64,000 nt of DNA from NCBI RefSeq assembly GCF_000023785.1, contig NC_012982.1, positions 2,170,001-2,234,000 of the forward strand. The letters run 5' to 3'. Made by a program: the position numbers and the translations under genes. This DNA comes from Hirschia baltica ATCC 49814 (GTDB lineage Bacteria; Pseudomonadota; Alphaproteobacteria; Caulobacterales; Hyphomonadaceae). Below the pieces are notes generated by a model. It saw only the letters and a program-made list of their open reading frames with translations, made no database searches and was not told the DNA's origin. This document shows, one piece after another, positions 32,855 through 42,917 of this stretch (the first letter of the stretch is position 1; each line of letters starts with the position of its first letter).

Positions 32855-33234
32855 ATCGCAAAAACCTTTCGGGCGATCATCAATCCAATAAACATGGCGA
32901 TTACCCCGAGCGCCAAAGTCCCTAATGCATAACTCGCTGCTTGGAGATATGCTTTTCTCTCTATCATCAACATTGTTTCCAAGCTGAATGTCGAAAAAGT
33001 GGTAAAACCACCCATCACACCCGTTGCTAAAAACAGTCGCCAATTATTGCCGCCATCAATTTTAAACGCCAACCATCCCGTCAGCACTCCAAGTAGAAGC
33101 GATCCCAATATATTTGCGCTGAATGTGCCCCAAGGCATGCCCGGACCAAACACTCTCAACATAAAACCAGAAAGCGAATAGCGGGCCGTCGCGCCTATAG
33201 CGCCGCCTAGAGCAACTAAAACAATGTTCTGCAT
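32851..33234 (-). CDS. crcB: Fluc/CrcB fluoride channel
   Basis: The 127-residue protein has four membrane helices and the CrcB motifs GGAIGATARYSLSG near the start and GVMGGFTTFSTFSLE in TM3, which line the fluoride pore. It forms a dual-topology dimer that lets F- leave the cell. No fluoride riboswitch is visible in the 9 bp separating it from the upstream pseudouridine synthase gene. It sits between two pseudouridine synthases, overlapping rluC by 4 nt. Confidence 0.92.
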   Translation of the reverse strand: MQNIVLVALGGAIGATARYSLSGFMLRVFGPGMPWGTFSANILGSLLLGVLTGWLAFKIDGGNNWRLFLATGVMGGFTTFSTFSLETMLMIERKAYLQAASYALGTLALGVIAMFIGLMIARKVFAI

Positions 33235-33243
33235 ACGCGCCTC

Positions 33244-34062
33244 TTAGCCTGTTTTATCCTGTAACGCCAGTAGGCCATTTTCTAAGGATAAAGCCGTGAG
33301 ACATTCTTTCATATCATCTGGAACATCCGCGATTATATCTATCTCTCCGCCATCAGGGTGTGGTGTCAGCAAACGATAGGCATGCAGCATAAGGCGCGCA
33401 GGCTGATAGCTTCCCTCCAAAGCGTCTGTTCCATAATAGGGATCAGCGAGTATGGGCCGTCCAAAATGCTCCAAATGCACTCGCAATTGATGCGTGCGCC
33501 CTGTCTCTGGTGTTAGTAGCAAGAAATGATAATCATTCTGGCTTGATAGGACGAGATAGCGAGTACGCGCATCTTGTGCGCCCTCACCATCAACGTCACA
33601 CGGTCGCATCAATGCTAGGTTTGGTTCTTTTTGATAACGCTGCAAATGGGCATCAATGACACCTTCGCTTTTTTCAAAAGCGGGTCCGCGCACGATTGCC
33701 AGATAAGATTTATAAGCTTCACGCCGTTCAAAGGTTTGCTGGAAGAATGATGTTGCAGGCTTTGTGCGTGCAGCGATAATCACGCCAGACGTGAGCATAT
33801 CCAATCTATGCAGCATGCGCGGTCGTTTGCCATTGCGCTTCACATAGACTTGGAGCAATGCGTCAAAAGTGCGATCTGCTGGGCTTCTTGTTTGGCAAGC
33901 TAAACCACTGGGCTTGTTGAATGCGAGTATAGAATCGTCTTCACCTAACAGAAGTTCATCCATATAGTCTCTATCCGCATGCGTTACTTGGTAAGGTTTT
34001 GTTAACTTTTTAGAAAAGTCGCCCTTTTCCCATGGTTTGTCTTCACTATTCTCGTTTTCCAT
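33244..34062 (-). CDS. RluA-family pseudouridine synthase without S4 domain
   Basis: The 272-residue protein has the RluA core: ILAFNKPSGLACQTR, catalytic HRLDMLTSGVIIAART, and TPETGRTHQLRVHLEHFG. It lacks an N-terminal S4 domain, as in RluA/TruC-like enzymes. The target (rRNA or tRNA uridine) is not predictable. The gene precedes crcB by 9 bp and is divergent from the unknown gene at 34171. Confidence 0.87.
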   Translation of the reverse strand: MENENSEDKPWEKGDFSKKLTKPYQVTHADRDYMDELLLGEDDSILAFNKPSGLACQTRSPADRTFDALLQVYVKRNGKRPRMLHRLDMLTSGVIIAARTKPATSFFQQTFERREAYKSYLAIVRGPAFEKSEGVIDAHLQRYQKEPNLALMRPCDVDGEGAQDARTRYLVLSSQNDYHFLLLTPETGRTHQLRVHLEHFGRPILADPYYGTDALEGSYQPARLMLHAYRLLTPHPDGGEIDIIADVPDDMKECLTALSLENGLLALQDKTG

Positions 34063-34170
34063 GAAATTACCTCAAGTATTAATGAAAAAAAACATTGTAA
34101 TCATGCGAATCATTCGTCATTCTATCCGTGGGGCTGTTCTATCAAATGCTTGAGTAAAGGTCACAAGCAA

Positions 34171-34824
34171 ATGGACGAACAGATTAAGAGTAGAGTGTTT
34201 TCATTGGTTGAGCCAACGTATCGCGAAAGCGTGCACCAAACCAAACGACTTCTACCAAAACTTAGTCATACCGAAACGCGCAAGCGCGATGAAGCTTGCT
34301 TGCGCTCTATTTTGTTTTCATTCGATGAAGCGATTCTCAAAGCACCAAATGTGCTTAAAGATCCTGCCGCATTCGCCCGTCTCGCTGCTGCTCACGGTTT
34401 CCCGCTGAGTTGCGCCATCCAGAGGCAACGCAAATATGGCAATATCAATGAAAATGCAATGAGGATGCTAGCCCAGCAAAATTGCTTGGGTCACAAGCTG
34501 ATACAGCTCTGGAAGCGTATTTCTCCAGAGATTTCCCGTAGAGTAGAAAAAATGAATTCCAATCAAGCCATCCCATATGAGCCGTTTTCCCCCGGCATCA
34601 TGCGGAAAATGAGACAGGCACTTACGCCATTACGCGATCAGCTCGGCTTTGAAATTGTGTGTGATTTGAACTTGCTAGACAATCCCGTCGCTTTTCTAGC
34701 GATGTGTCAGCGTATTGGGTATAATGGCCCAGGCTGGACCTATGACACAAGCAAACCCAATGATCTCAACAAAGTGGTCGGCCAACGCCTGATCGATACA
34801 TGGCGTATTATCGTCACAACCTAA
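34171..34824 (+). CDS. Unrecognised protein with internal duplication
   Basis: The 217-residue, basic, mostly helical protein does not match a family I know. It carries two related segments: about 60-117 (NVLKDPAAFARLAAAHGFP ... LIQLWKRI) and about 168-214 (LLDNPVAFLAMCQRIGYNG ... LIDTWRII). Shared positions are an L-x-x-P-x-AF start, a G-aromatic middle and an LI-x-x-W-(K/R)-x-I end. There is no signal peptide or membrane helix. A TTG at 34150 lies upstream; AAAGG 10 bp before the ATG at 34171 favours the latter. Stop is next to the convergent rarA end. Confidence 0.75.
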   Translation: MDEQIKSRVFSLVEPTYRESVHQTKRLLPKLSHTETRKRDEACLRSILFSFDEAILKAPNVLKDPAAFARLAAAHGFPLSCAIQRQRKYGNINENAMRMLAQQNCLGHKLIQLWKRISPEISRRVEKMNSNQAIPYEPFSPGIMRKMRQALTPLRDQLGFEIVCDLNLLDNPVAFLAMCQRIGYNGPGWTYDTSKPNDLNKVVGQRLIDTWRIIVTT

Positions 34825-34825
34825 A

Positions 34826-36148
34826 TCAACGTTTTGGTTCAGATTGGCGCGCTAACTCGGCGCGTCGTTTGGACCAATGCTGCATTCTATCTCGAATACT
34901 TGCTTCCCGCCCCGCACCATCAGGCTGGTAATAAGATTGCCGTTGCATACCGTCTGGAAAATAGTTCTGGCCTGAAAATGATCCTTCCTGATCATGATCA
35001 TATTTATATCCCTCATTATATCCCAAATCTTTCATCATGGATGTTGGTGCATTTAGGATATGCTTTGGCGGCATAAGCGAGCCTGTTTGGGCTGCAGATT
35101 TGCGGGCTAATTTATATGCTGCATAAACTGCGTTTGATTTTGGCGATGTCGTGATGTGAACCAAAGCATGAGCCAGCGCCAATTCACCTTCTGGAGACCC
35201 AAGCCGTTCATATGTGCGCGCGGCTTCTCCTGCAATCATCAGGGCCGTCGGATCAGCTAGTCCAACCTCTTCAGAGGCCATACGCACAATGCGGCGCGCA
35301 AGATAGAGCGGATCTTCGCCTCCTTCGAGCATACGGCAAAACCAATAAAGCGCTGCATCTGGATCTGATCCACGCACGGATTTATGCAGAGCCGACGCCA
35401 TATTGTAATGCTCATCACGATCCTTGTCATAAGCAGGTGCACGTTTTTGCAAAAGTTTGGCTAGTTCATCTGGATTAAGAGGACTGACGCCCCCTAAAGA
35501 TAAAACTTCTTCGGCGAGATTGAGCAGATAGCGACCGTCTCCATCTGCCATGTCTTTCAAGCTGGCGCGCGCTTCATTTGATAATGCGAGTTTCTCGCCC
35601 GTTTCAGCTTCAACGCGCAAAAGCAGTTTCTCTAACGCTGTGTCTTCAAGCCGTTTCAGCACCATGACTTGGCATCTAGACAGCAATGCACCATTTAGCT
35701 CAAAGCTTGGGTTTTCAGTTGTTGCCCCAACAAGCGTAACAATCCCGCGCTCTACGAATGGCAAAAAACCATCTTGCTGGGCTTTATTGAAACGATGTAT
35801 CTCGTCAACAAATAGCAATGTGCCCTTGCCAATTTGTCGACGTTTTTCAGCACGATCAAAGGCAGCACGCAGATCTTTTACACCAGAAAATATTGCCGAT
35901 ATAGGATCAAATTCCAACCCCGCTCCGGCTGCCAACAATTGCGCTATCGTTGTTTTACCAACACCGGGCGGGCCCCACAAAATCATGCTTGCAAGGCGTT
36001 TATTTGCCAGCATCCGACCAATTGGCCCATCCGCCCCGATCAAATGGTCTTGTCCGATTACATCAGATAAGGTCTTTGGTCGCAAGCGATCCGCTAACGG
36101 TTGTGGGGCATTATCATCAAGGCCGGCAGCGGAAAACAAATCAGTCAT
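34826..36148 (-). CDS. rarA: RarA/MgsA replication-associated AAA+ ATPase
   Basis: The 440-residue protein has Walker A GPPGVGKTT, Walker B LLFVDEIHRFN, sensor 1 ATTENPSFEL, and the MgsA C-terminal tetramerisation region (DPLYLARRIVRMASEEVGLA, PEGELALAHALVHITTSPKS, NGEG-like GYNEGYKYDHD). RarA (MgsA/WRNIP1) acts at stalled replication forks with SSB. It follows the Do-type protease gene by 55 bp on the same strand. Confidence 0.94.
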   Translation of the reverse strand: MTDLFSAAGLDDNAPQPLADRLRPKTLSDVIGQDHLIGADGPIGRMLANKRLASMILWGPPGVGKTTIAQLLAAGAGLEFDPISAIFSGVKDLRAAFDRAEKRRQIGKGTLLFVDEIHRFNKAQQDGFLPFVERGIVTLVGATTENPSFELNGALLSRCQVMVLKRLEDTALEKLLLRVEAETGEKLALSNEARASLKDMADGDGRYLLNLAEEVLSLGGVSPLNPDELAKLLQKRAPAYDKDRDEHYNMASALHKSVRGSDPDAALYWFCRMLEGGEDPLYLARRIVRMASEEVGLADPTALMIAGEAARTYERLGSPEGELALAHALVHITTSPKSNAVYAAYKLARKSAAQTGSLMPPKHILNAPTSMMKDLGYNEGYKYDHDQEGSFSGQNYFPDGMQRQSYYQPDGAGREASIRDRMQHWSKRRAELARQSEPKR

Positions 36149-36203
36149 GTGTTTTGTTTACCGCCCCAGCGCGCAAAGCGAAAGCCGTTTTATAATTTAC
36201 GGC

Positions 36204-37661
36204 CTACATCCGTATATTTGATGTAATTCTGCGGCCATTTCTTTCAATTGTCACAGCCCATGTCGAGCCACGCCCGCCTTGATTTTTCAAGATTTTAAGT
36301 AAGTCATCGGATGTTTTAATAACACTTCCATTTACTTCGCGTATCATATCACCCGGACGCAAGCCAAAACGTGATGCGAGTGAACGGCGCAATACACGGT
36401 TCACAAGAACACCCGATGCAAAAGGATCGCGCCCTAATTCATCGGCCAAAGCTGGCGACAGGTCTGCAACTTCAGCACCCGAAAATGGACTTGCATTCCC
36501 CTCAATCAAATTCATTTCTGATTTTGTTGCGCCCGGAGGCGGTGCCAGCTTCACCTTTACCGACTTATCTTGACCACTTCGAAGATAAACGAGCGTCGCT
36601 TTATCACCCGGAGCGAGCGTTGCGGCTAAAAATTTCAATCCACGCTCATCAAACACTTCACGGCCATCAATAGATTTCACAAGATCTCCGCGTTTCAATC
36701 CTGCTTTTTCCGCTGGACCATCAGGATAAATTTCAGTGACCAACACACCCATTGGACGCGCTAAACCCATAGATTTCGCGATATCGGCTGTGACGGCTTG
36801 CCCTTTTAAACCCAGCCATGGACGTATAATTTGACCATCATTTACAGCTGCATCAACAACGCGCTTCACCATTTCTGCAGGAATTGCAAAGCCTATCCCA
36901 TTTGATCCACCAGATCGGGAGAAAATAGCTGTGTTCACGCCCACTAAACGTCCATGGGAATCAACCAATGCGCCCCCAGAATTACCCGGATTAATGGCTG
37001 CATCGGTTTGAAGGAAAAATGCGTAATCGGAGACACCAACGTCTGTTCGTGCTTGCGCTGAAATTATACCTGTTGTGACTGTTTGCCCGACTCCGAAAGG
37101 ATTTCCGATAGCTAACACTAAATCGCCGACTTCAACTTGGCGTGTGTCAGTTATTTCTAGGGTTGGAAGCGCTTCACCCTCAGTATCAATTTTCAAAACT
37201 GCTAGATCCGTGCGCTGATCTGCAATGATAAGTTCAGCTGCAAATTCTCTTCTATCGGCGAGTACAACTTTAAACTCGTCAGCCCCTTCAATAACGTGGT
37301 TATTTGTTACGATAACCCCGTCTGATCCGACAATGACTCCCGATCCAAGTGATGATTCTACGCGTTCGCGTGGCACACCCCCCATTTGATTCCCGAAAAA
37401 GCGCTGAAAAAACGGGTCTTGTGAAAAAGGAGAAGCTGTTTGTTTAACGACTTTTGAGGTAAAAACGTTGACGACTGCTGGCGCAGCTTGCTTCACCAAA
37501 GGAGAAAAAGACATGGTCACTTCCTGCTGGGAAGTCGGCACCACTCTTTCTACCGTTTGAACGGGAGCTTCTTGTGCGGAACAAGCAGTCACGGCGAGTA
37601 ATGAAACGCTCAGAAACGCCATTCCATTACGTAGCATTTTTGTCAGAAGAGTTTTGATCAT
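36204..37661 (-). CDS. Do/DegP-type serine protease with lipoprotein signal
   Basis: The 485-residue protein has a trypsin-like domain with His122 (TNNHVIEGADEF), Asp152 (TDLAVLKID) and Ser228 (NPGNSGGALV), then two PDZ domains (about 275-370 and 395-480). The signal peptide ends LLAVTACSAQ, a plausible lipobox with Cys27, so the enzyme may be lipid-anchored rather than free in the periplasm as in E. coli DegP/DegQ. It should degrade or refold damaged envelope proteins. rplQ lies upstream, cut off by a terminator. I see no EcfG element before it. Confidence 0.9.
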   Translation of the reverse strand: MIKTLLTKMLRNGMAFLSVSLLAVTACSAQEAPVQTVERVVPTSQQEVTMSFSPLVKQAAPAVVNVFTSKVVKQTASPFSQDPFFQRFFGNQMGGVPRERVESSLGSGVIVGSDGVIVTNNHVIEGADEFKVVLADRREFAAELIIADQRTDLAVLKIDTEGEALPTLEITDTRQVEVGDLVLAIGNPFGVGQTVTTGIISAQARTDVGVSDYAFFLQTDAAINPGNSGGALVDSHGRLVGVNTAIFSRSGGSNGIGFAIPAEMVKRVVDAAVNDGQIIRPWLGLKGQAVTADIAKSMGLARPMGVLVTEIYPDGPAEKAGLKRGDLVKSIDGREVFDERGLKFLAATLAPGDKATLVYLRSGQDKSVKVKLAPPPGATKSEMNLIEGNASPFSGAEVADLSPALADELGRDPFASGVLVNRVLRRSLASRFGLRPGDMIREVNGSVIKTSDDLLKILKNQGGRGSTWAVTIERNGRRITSNIRM

Positions 37662-37767
37662 TCAAATGAAATCCATGATAAACGAGGCGCAATTGCGGCA
37701 AAATTTGAACTTCTTATCCTTAATCTAGCAGATTAATTCTAAGCTAGAACCATTTGAAATGTTTGAA

Positions 37768-37805
37768 AATAAAAAAACACCGCCCTGATTTCTCAGAACG
37801 GTGTT
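37768..37805 (-). terminator. Terminator of the alpha operon (after rplQ)
   Basis: ACACCG and CGGTGT close a hairpin with inner TCTGA/TCAG pairing, followed by a T run on the minus strand. Confidence 0.88.
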
Positions 37806-37831
37806 TGATTTTTTAAATATTCGTAAAAGAC

Positions 37832-38257
37832 CTAGTCTTCCATGGCCATTGCAGCTTCAGCTTCTACACGCTCACGATCAGCCTTACCTTTGGCTTCAAC
37901 ATCGCGATCAACAAGCTCGATAACCGCCATTGGAGCATTATCACCATAACGGTAACCTGCTTTAAGAACGCGTGTGTAACCACCTTCGCGATCTTTGTAA
38001 CGGTCTGCAAGAACGTCAAATAGTTTTTGAACCATCTCTTTGTCACGCATTTTTGAAATAGCCTGACGACGGGCTGCAAGGTCACCCTTTTTACCCAAAG
38101 TAACTAGCTTATCTACAAAAGAACGTAATTCTTTTGCTTTTGGAAGCGTAGTTGAGATCTGCTCGTGTTGCACAAGAGACGCAGCCATGTTTGCGAACAT
38201 GGCCTTACGGTGCTCCGACGTGCGGTTTAGCTTGCGGTGCGCAATTCCGTGACGCAT
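37832..38257 (-). CDS. rplQ: 50S ribosomal protein L17
   Basis: The 141-residue protein opens with [20 protein letters not shown], the L17 signature, and ends in an acidic tail (about 120-141). L17 binds 23S rRNA near the exit tunnel. Last gene of the ribosomal superoperon, 35 bp after rpoA and just before a strong terminator. Confidence 0.97.
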   Translation of the reverse strand: MRHGIAHRKLNRTSEHRKAMFANMAASLVQHEQISTTLPKAKELRSFVDKLVTLGKKGDLAARRQAISKMRDKEMVQKLFDVLADRYKDREGGYTRVLKAGYRYGDNAPMAVIELVDRDVEAKGKADRERVEAEAAMAMED

Positions 38258-38292
38258 GGCTTCTATTACGGCCCTAAGGACCGCTCCTCTAT

Positions 38293-39318
38293 CTAATCTT
38301 CGTATTTCTTAGCTAAGTCTTCGATATTCTCTGGTGGCCACGATGGTACATCCATACCAAGGTGCAGCCCCATAGTCGCGAGGACCTCTTTAATTTCGTT
38401 CAATGACTTACGTCCAAAGTTTGGAGTACGAAGCATTTCCGCCTCTGACTTCTGGATAAGGTCACCAATGTATACAATGTTGTCGTTACGCAAACAGTTT
38501 GCAGAACGAACAGACAATTCCAACTCATCAACTTTCTTGAGAAGTACTGGGTTAAAGCCAAGGTCTGGCTCTTGCTCAGCTTCTTGCTCAACAACTGGCT
38601 CATCAAAGTTGATAAGCAATTGAAGTTGGTCTTGAAGAATACGTGCTGCATAAGCAACTGCATCTTCAGGTGTCACTGAACCGTCAGTTTCGACAGTCAA
38701 TGTCAATTTATCGTAGTCAAGAACTTGACCTTCACGTGTGTCATCCACCTTGAAGCCAACACGCTCCACAGGAGAGAAGATTGCGTCCACAGGGATAAAA
38801 CCAAGTGGTGCATCGTCAGGACGGTTGCGGTCAGCAGGCACATAACCTTTACCAGAAGCAACAGTGAATTCCATACGGATATTCGCGCCATCATCCAACG
38901 TACAAATAACGTGGTCTGGGTTTAGAATTTCCATGTCGCCAGGAAGTTCAATTTGACCAGCAGTCACAACACCAGGACCAGAGGCAGACAAAGTCATACG
39001 CTTTGATGTCTCTGAAACCATGCTAATCGCAACGCGCTTTAGGTTAAGCACGATGTCAGTTACGTCTTCACGTACACCTGGAATAGATGAGAATTCGTGA
39101 ACAACACCGTCAATCTGCACGCCTGTAATCGCAGCGCCTTGCAGTGAAGACAGTAGAATGCGGCGCAACGAAGAACCTAGAGTCGTTCCAAAACCGCGTT
39201 CCAGCGGCTCCACGATCAAGCTAGCCTTACGGCCAGCATCAAAGTCGTGCTCCACCACCGGACGGGATGGACGGATGAGCTCTTTCCAGTTTTTGTCGTT
39301 GACCTGAGCCATATTCAT
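38293..39318 (-). CDS. rpoA: RNA polymerase alpha subunit
   Basis: The 341-residue protein has the N-terminal assembly domain ([20 protein letters not shown]) and the C-terminal domain (about 255-330) with [20 protein letters not shown] and [15 protein letters not shown], which contacts UP elements and activators. A second ATG at codon 3 is equally possible as the start. Lies between rpsK and rplQ. Confidence 0.97.
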   Translation of the reverse strand: MNMAQVNDKNWKELIRPSRPVVEHDFDAGRKASLIVEPLERGFGTTLGSSLRRILLSSLQGAAITGVQIDGVVHEFSSIPGVREDVTDIVLNLKRVAISMVSETSKRMTLSASGPGVVTAGQIELPGDMEILNPDHVICTLDDGANIRMEFTVASGKGYVPADRNRPDDAPLGFIPVDAIFSPVERVGFKVDDTREGQVLDYDKLTLTVETDGSVTPEDAVAYAARILQDQLQLLINFDEPVVEQEAEQEPDLGFNPVLLKKVDELELSVRSANCLRNDNIVYIGDLIQKSEAEMLRTPNFGRKSLNEIKEVLATMGLHLGMDVPSWPPENIEDLAKKYED

Positions 39319-39391
39319 GAGGCGATCACCTTAGAAATTGCGTTTAAGTTTTGTTCAAAATGAACAGGACGAAGCGTTTAACCGTTTAAGA

Positions 39392-39781
39392 TTATACGCG
39401 ACGACGTTTTGGCGGACGACAACCATTGTGAGGAATGGCAGTAATGTCGTGGATAGTCGTGATCGTTAGACCAATAGACTGAAGCGCACGAAGAGCTGAT
39501 TCACGACCAGAACCTGGTCCACGAACTTGCACTTCTAATGACTTCAAGCCGTGCTCTTGAGCTTTACGACCTGCATCCTCAGCAGCAACCTGTGCAGCAT
39601 AAGGAGTAGATTTACGAGAGCCTTTAAAACCCATGTGACCAGCTGAAGACCAGGAAATAGCATTTCCTTGTGCGTCAGTAATAGTGATCATTGTGTTGTT
39701 AAAGCTTGAGTTGACGTGAGCAACACCTGAAGAGATGTTCTTACGTGCACTACGTTTAACACGTGTTTGTTCGCGAGCCAT
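39392..39781 (-). CDS. rpsK: 30S ribosomal protein S11
   Basis: The 129-residue protein has the S11 patterns [20 protein letters not shown] and the ending [13 protein letters not shown]11 lies on the platform of the small subunit. It follows rpsM by 15 bp. Confidence 0.97.
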   Translation of the reverse strand: MAREQTRVKRSARKNISSGVAHVNSSFNNTMITITDAQGNAISWSSAGHMGFKGSRKSTPYAAQVAAEDAGRKAQEHGLKSLEVQVRGPGSGRESALRALQSIGLTITTIHDITAIPHNGCRPPKRRRV

Positions 39782-39796
39782 ACTAATGTATCCGGT

Positions 39797-40165
39797 CTAT
39801 TTCTTCTTACCAGCGATTGCTTTCGCTGGACCTTTGCGCGTACGCGCATTGGTGTGAGTGCGTTGGCCACGAACTGGAAGACCGCGACGGTGGCGCAAAC
39901 CACGGTAGCAACCCAAGTCCATCAAACGCTTGATGTTCATTGAGACTTCACGGCGAAGATCACCTTCAACCACATAGTCTGCATCGATAGCTTCACGAAC
40001 TTGAATGACTTCAGCGTCAGACAAATCCTGTACACGACGTTCAGCCGCGATTCCCACTTTGTCACAAATCTCCTGCGCCTTCACCGGACCTATGCCGTGA
40101 ATGTAGCGCAGCGCGATCGTAACGCGCTTATTCGTGGGTATGTTGACACCTGCAATACGGGCCAC
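39797..40165 (-). CDS. rpsM: 30S ribosomal protein S13
   Basis: The 122-residue protein begins [14 protein letters not shown] after a GTG start and ends with the basic tail [11 protein letters not shown]. The open frame runs 36 codons further upstream (40273), but GGAGG is 6 bp before the GTG at 40165 and S13 proteins start exactly there. S13 lies in the small-subunit head and contacts L5. Confidence 0.95.
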   Translation of the reverse strand: MARIAGVNIPTNKRVTIALRYIHGIGPVKAQEICDKVGIAAERRVQDLSDAEVIQVREAIDADYVVEGDLRREVSMNIKRLMDLGCYRGLRHRRGLPVRGQRTHTNARTRKGPAKAIAGKKK

Positions 40166-40343
40166 ACTGCCCCTCCATTCATTAAACTGTTTCACGACCA
40201 AAGACGACAATTGGTCCTCACCCAGTGTATCGACACTGCATTCAGACCGTCTCTTCGCCGCGGAAGCCGACACTTATATGCTTTGATATTCCTGCGTCAA
40301 CTAAATATTGACACAAAACTCGGCTTCTTTTCCTGTTTCCTGC

Positions 40344-40907
40344 TTATGCACCCAAAACTTTGTCGATTTCACGGGCTACAACGTCTATTTGCTGCATTCC
40401 ATCCACTTCAGTTAACTTGCCTTGCTCCGCATAAATCGGAAGCAAAGGTGCAGTCTGCGCATTATAAGCATCCAAACGCTTCCGGAAACTCTCCGGATTG
40501 TCGTCTGTACGCCCTTCTTCTTCAAAGCGTTTAACGATTCGTTGCATCAACGCTTCGTCATCCACTTTCAATCGAATCACATGATCCACTTTTGAATTAA
40601 GAGTTTCCAACAATTTGTCCAAAGCTTCCGCTTGAGGAACCGTTCTTGGAAACCCATCAAAAATAAATCCAGCTGCACCTGAGTTCAGTTCCAGCTGTTC
40701 TTTGATTAGTTCTATAACAATCTCGTCAGAAACAAGACCGCCTGAATCCATTATACTTGATACTTTTAGCCCTAATTCCGACCCGGAAGAACGTGCTGCA
40801 CGCAGCATGTCCCCAGTTGAAAGTTGAACAAAACCACGTTCTGCCACGAGTTTCTTCGCTTGTGTGCCCTTACCGGCCGCTGGTGGTCCAAAAAGTATTA
40901 AGTTCAT
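40344..40907 (-). CDS. adk: Adenylate kinase, short form
   Basis: The 187-residue enzyme has the P-loop GPPAAGKGT, the FDGFPRTVPQAEAL segment and RIVKRFEEEGRTDDNPESF. It lacks the long LID insert of E. coli Adk, as usual in alphaproteobacteria. It interconverts ATP + AMP and 2 ADP. The ATG overlaps the secY stop (ATGA). Confidence 0.96.
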   Translation of the reverse strand: MNLILFGPPAAGKGTQAKKLVAERGFVQLSTGDMLRAARSSGSELGLKVSSIMDSGGLVSDEIVIELIKEQLELNSGAAGFIFDGFPRTVPQAEALDKLLETLNSKVDHVIRLKVDDEALMQRIVKRFEEEGRTDDNPESFRKRLDAYNAQTAPLLPIYAEQGKLTEVDGMQQIDVVAREIDKVLGA

Positions 40908-42277
40908 TTCTTGCGGCCCCCGAGCCGTGATCTTTTTATCATGCCCTCATATTGGTGGGCAATTAGGTGAGATTGAATCTGCGCTACAGTATCCATGGTT
41001 ACAGAAACTACAATAAGAATAGATGTCCCACCAATATAAAATGGAATGGACTTAAAATTCATCTTTAAAATTTCTGGCAACAGACAAACTATAGAAAGAT
41101 ATATCGCACCAATCACGGTAAGGCGACTTAGCACATAGTCTAAGTAGTCAGCAGTTCTTTTGCCCGGTCTATATCCAGGAATAAAACCACCGTGTTTACG
41201 CAAGTTATCTGCAGTCTCTTCTGGGTTAAACACGATAGACGTGTAGAAGAAACAGAAGAAGACAACGAGCAATCCATACAAAACAACGAATAATGGTTGC
41301 CCAGGCCCGATGAGTGCGACAACGGAACGAAGCCCCTCAGACACAGCGCCACCACCAGCAGCCCCTTGTCCACTCGCCATCATGCCAGCCGCAGTTGTCG
41401 GGAGAATCAACAAAGAGGTTGCGAAAATAGGCGGAATAACTCCAGCGGTATTCAGCTTTAATGGAAGGAATGAATTTTCTCCCCCCATCATTCTGTTACC
41501 TTGCTGACGCTTTGGATACTGAATAAGCAAGCGACGCTGCGAACGCTCTACGAAAACAATAAAGACGATCATCGCCACACTAATTATCGCAATCGCAGCA
41601 AGCACAGTCACATTCATTGTGCCTTCGCGTGTAGAAACAAGCGCGTTCCAAATTGTTTTAGGCATAATCGCTACAATACCAGCAAAAATGATCAGAGAAA
41701 TACCATTCCCTACTCCGCGTGCTGTTACCTGTTCACCCAACCACATTAGAAAGACTGTCCCACCCACAAGCGTCACGATTGTCGATGTCATGAAATACCA
41801 GCCCGGATCAAGCGCAACTGATCCACCCGTATCTGGGTTGATAGCACTCAAAGACGCCGCGATCCCATATGCCTGAGCAATAGCAAGCAATACTGTACCA
41901 TAACGTGTGTATTGGTTGATCTGTTTACGGCCCGCTTCGCCCTCTTTCTTCAATCTCTCAAGAGAAGGTACGGCAGAAGTCGCTAGCTGCATGATGATAG
42001 ACGCCGAAATATACGGCATAACATTCAACGCAAAAATAGCCATTCTCTCGATAGCACCACCGGAGAAGACATTCATCATCCCCAATATTCCACCAGACTG
42101 ACCACCAAAGGCAGTAGCAAGATTTACGGGATCAATTCCTGGAATTGGGATCTGAGTACCAAGTCGGTAAACAATCAATGCACCAAGCGTAAACAATATA
42201 CGCTGCTGTAATTCCTTCGCCTTACCAAAGGTCGAAAAATTGATATTCTTTGCGAGTTGTTCAGCGGCTGAAGCCAT
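40904..42277 (-). CDS. secY: Protein translocase subunit SecY
   Basis: The 457-residue protein has about ten membrane helices, RILFTLGALIVYRLGTQIPI near the start, GIGNGISL-like GVGNGISLIIFAGIVA, and the cytoplasmic loop NPEETADNLRKHGGFIPGYR. It forms the pore of the Sec translocon. Placed between rplO and adk as expected. Confidence 0.97.
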   Translation of the reverse strand: MASAAEQLAKNINFSTFGKAKELQQRILFTLGALIVYRLGTQIPIPGIDPVNLATAFGGQSGGILGMMNVFSGGAIERMAIFALNVMPYISASIIMQLATSAVPSLERLKKEGEAGRKQINQYTRYGTVLLAIAQAYGIAASLSAINPDTGGSVALDPGWYFMTSTIVTLVGGTVFLMWLGEQVTARGVGNGISLIIFAGIVAIMPKTIWNALVSTREGTMNVTVLAAIAIISVAMIVFIVFVERSQRRLLIQYPKRQQGNRMMGGENSFLPLKLNTAGVIPPIFATSLLILPTTAAGMMASGQGAAGGGAVSEGLRSVVALIGPGQPLFVVLYGLLVVFFCFFYTSIVFNPEETADNLRKHGGFIPGYRPGKRTADYLDYVLSRLTVIGAIYLSIVCLLPEILKMNFKSIPFYIGGTSILIVVSVTMDTVAQIQSHLIAHQYEGMIKRSRLGGRKK

Positions 42278-42387
42278 AAGTGCTCGCTCTCCTTAAAGCA
42301 GCAAAATGCCAGCTACGACGAACGAAGCTGACACAGTGCAATTATACTTTTCAATATCCTACGCGAATCGTAGGAAATGAGACAGTT

Positions 42388-42864
42388 CTATTCAGCACTT
42401 TTAACCGGCGCTGTAACAGTGACTGTGCCACCAGCTTTCTCGACAGCTTCAACAGCTGCTTTTGATGCGCCGGCAACAGTAATCTCTATTTTGGAGCTAA
42501 TTTCACCTTTTGCAAGGAGGCGAATGCCATCCTTTGCGCGGCGAACAACACCAGAAGCGATTAAAGCTGCTTCATCCACAGGTTTTTTTGCATCAAGCTT
42601 GCCTTCTGTGATCGCTTTTTCAATACGACCAACATTTATCCAAGCAAATGTCTTCGCGTTTGGTCTGTTAAACCCACGCTTAGGCATACGCATGTGGATA
42701 GGCATTTGCCCACCTTCAAAACCTTTGATAGCTACACCTGAGCGCGCCTTTTGACCTTTAACACCGCGTCCAGCAGTTTTACCTTTACCGGACCCGACAC
42801 CACGGCCAACACGCATACGCGCAGACGTCGCGCCTAGATTATCTGAAAGTTCGTTGAGTTTCAT
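42388..42864 (-). CDS. rplO: 50S ribosomal protein L15
   Basis: The 158-residue protein has the Gly-rich L15 start ([20 protein letters not shown]) and [19 protein letters not shown]. It is a late-assembling core protein of the large subunit. Confidence 0.97.
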   Translation of the reverse strand: MKLNELSDNLGATSARMRVGRGVGSGKGKTAGRGVKGQKARSGVAIKGFEGGQMPIHMRMPKRGFNRPNAKTFAWINVGRIEKAITEGKLDAKKPVDEAALIASGVVRRAKDGIRLLAKGEISSKIEITVAGASKAAVEAVEKAGGTVTVTAPVKSAE

Positions 42865-42917
42865 AGTCTTATCCTCGAACCAGTCGCCAAACGCATTAAT
42901 TCGCGCAGCGCTTGGGT

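Noticed and set aside
32855-33043. 63-codon extension of the rluC frame over crcB
   Set aside because: It is antisense-free but overlaps crcB coding entirely in another frame; the ATGA overlap marks the true start.
32851-33250. Fluoride riboswitch before crcB
   Set aside because: Only 9 bp separate crcB from the upstream gene; there is no room for the aptamer.
35550-36221. 223-codon plus-strand frame opposite rarA
   Set aside because: Antisense to conserved AAA+ motifs; Ser/Arg-rich shadow composition.
40166-40273. 36-codon extension of S13
   Set aside because: S13 starts at ARIAGVNIP after a GTG with a good GGAGG; the extension has no family support.
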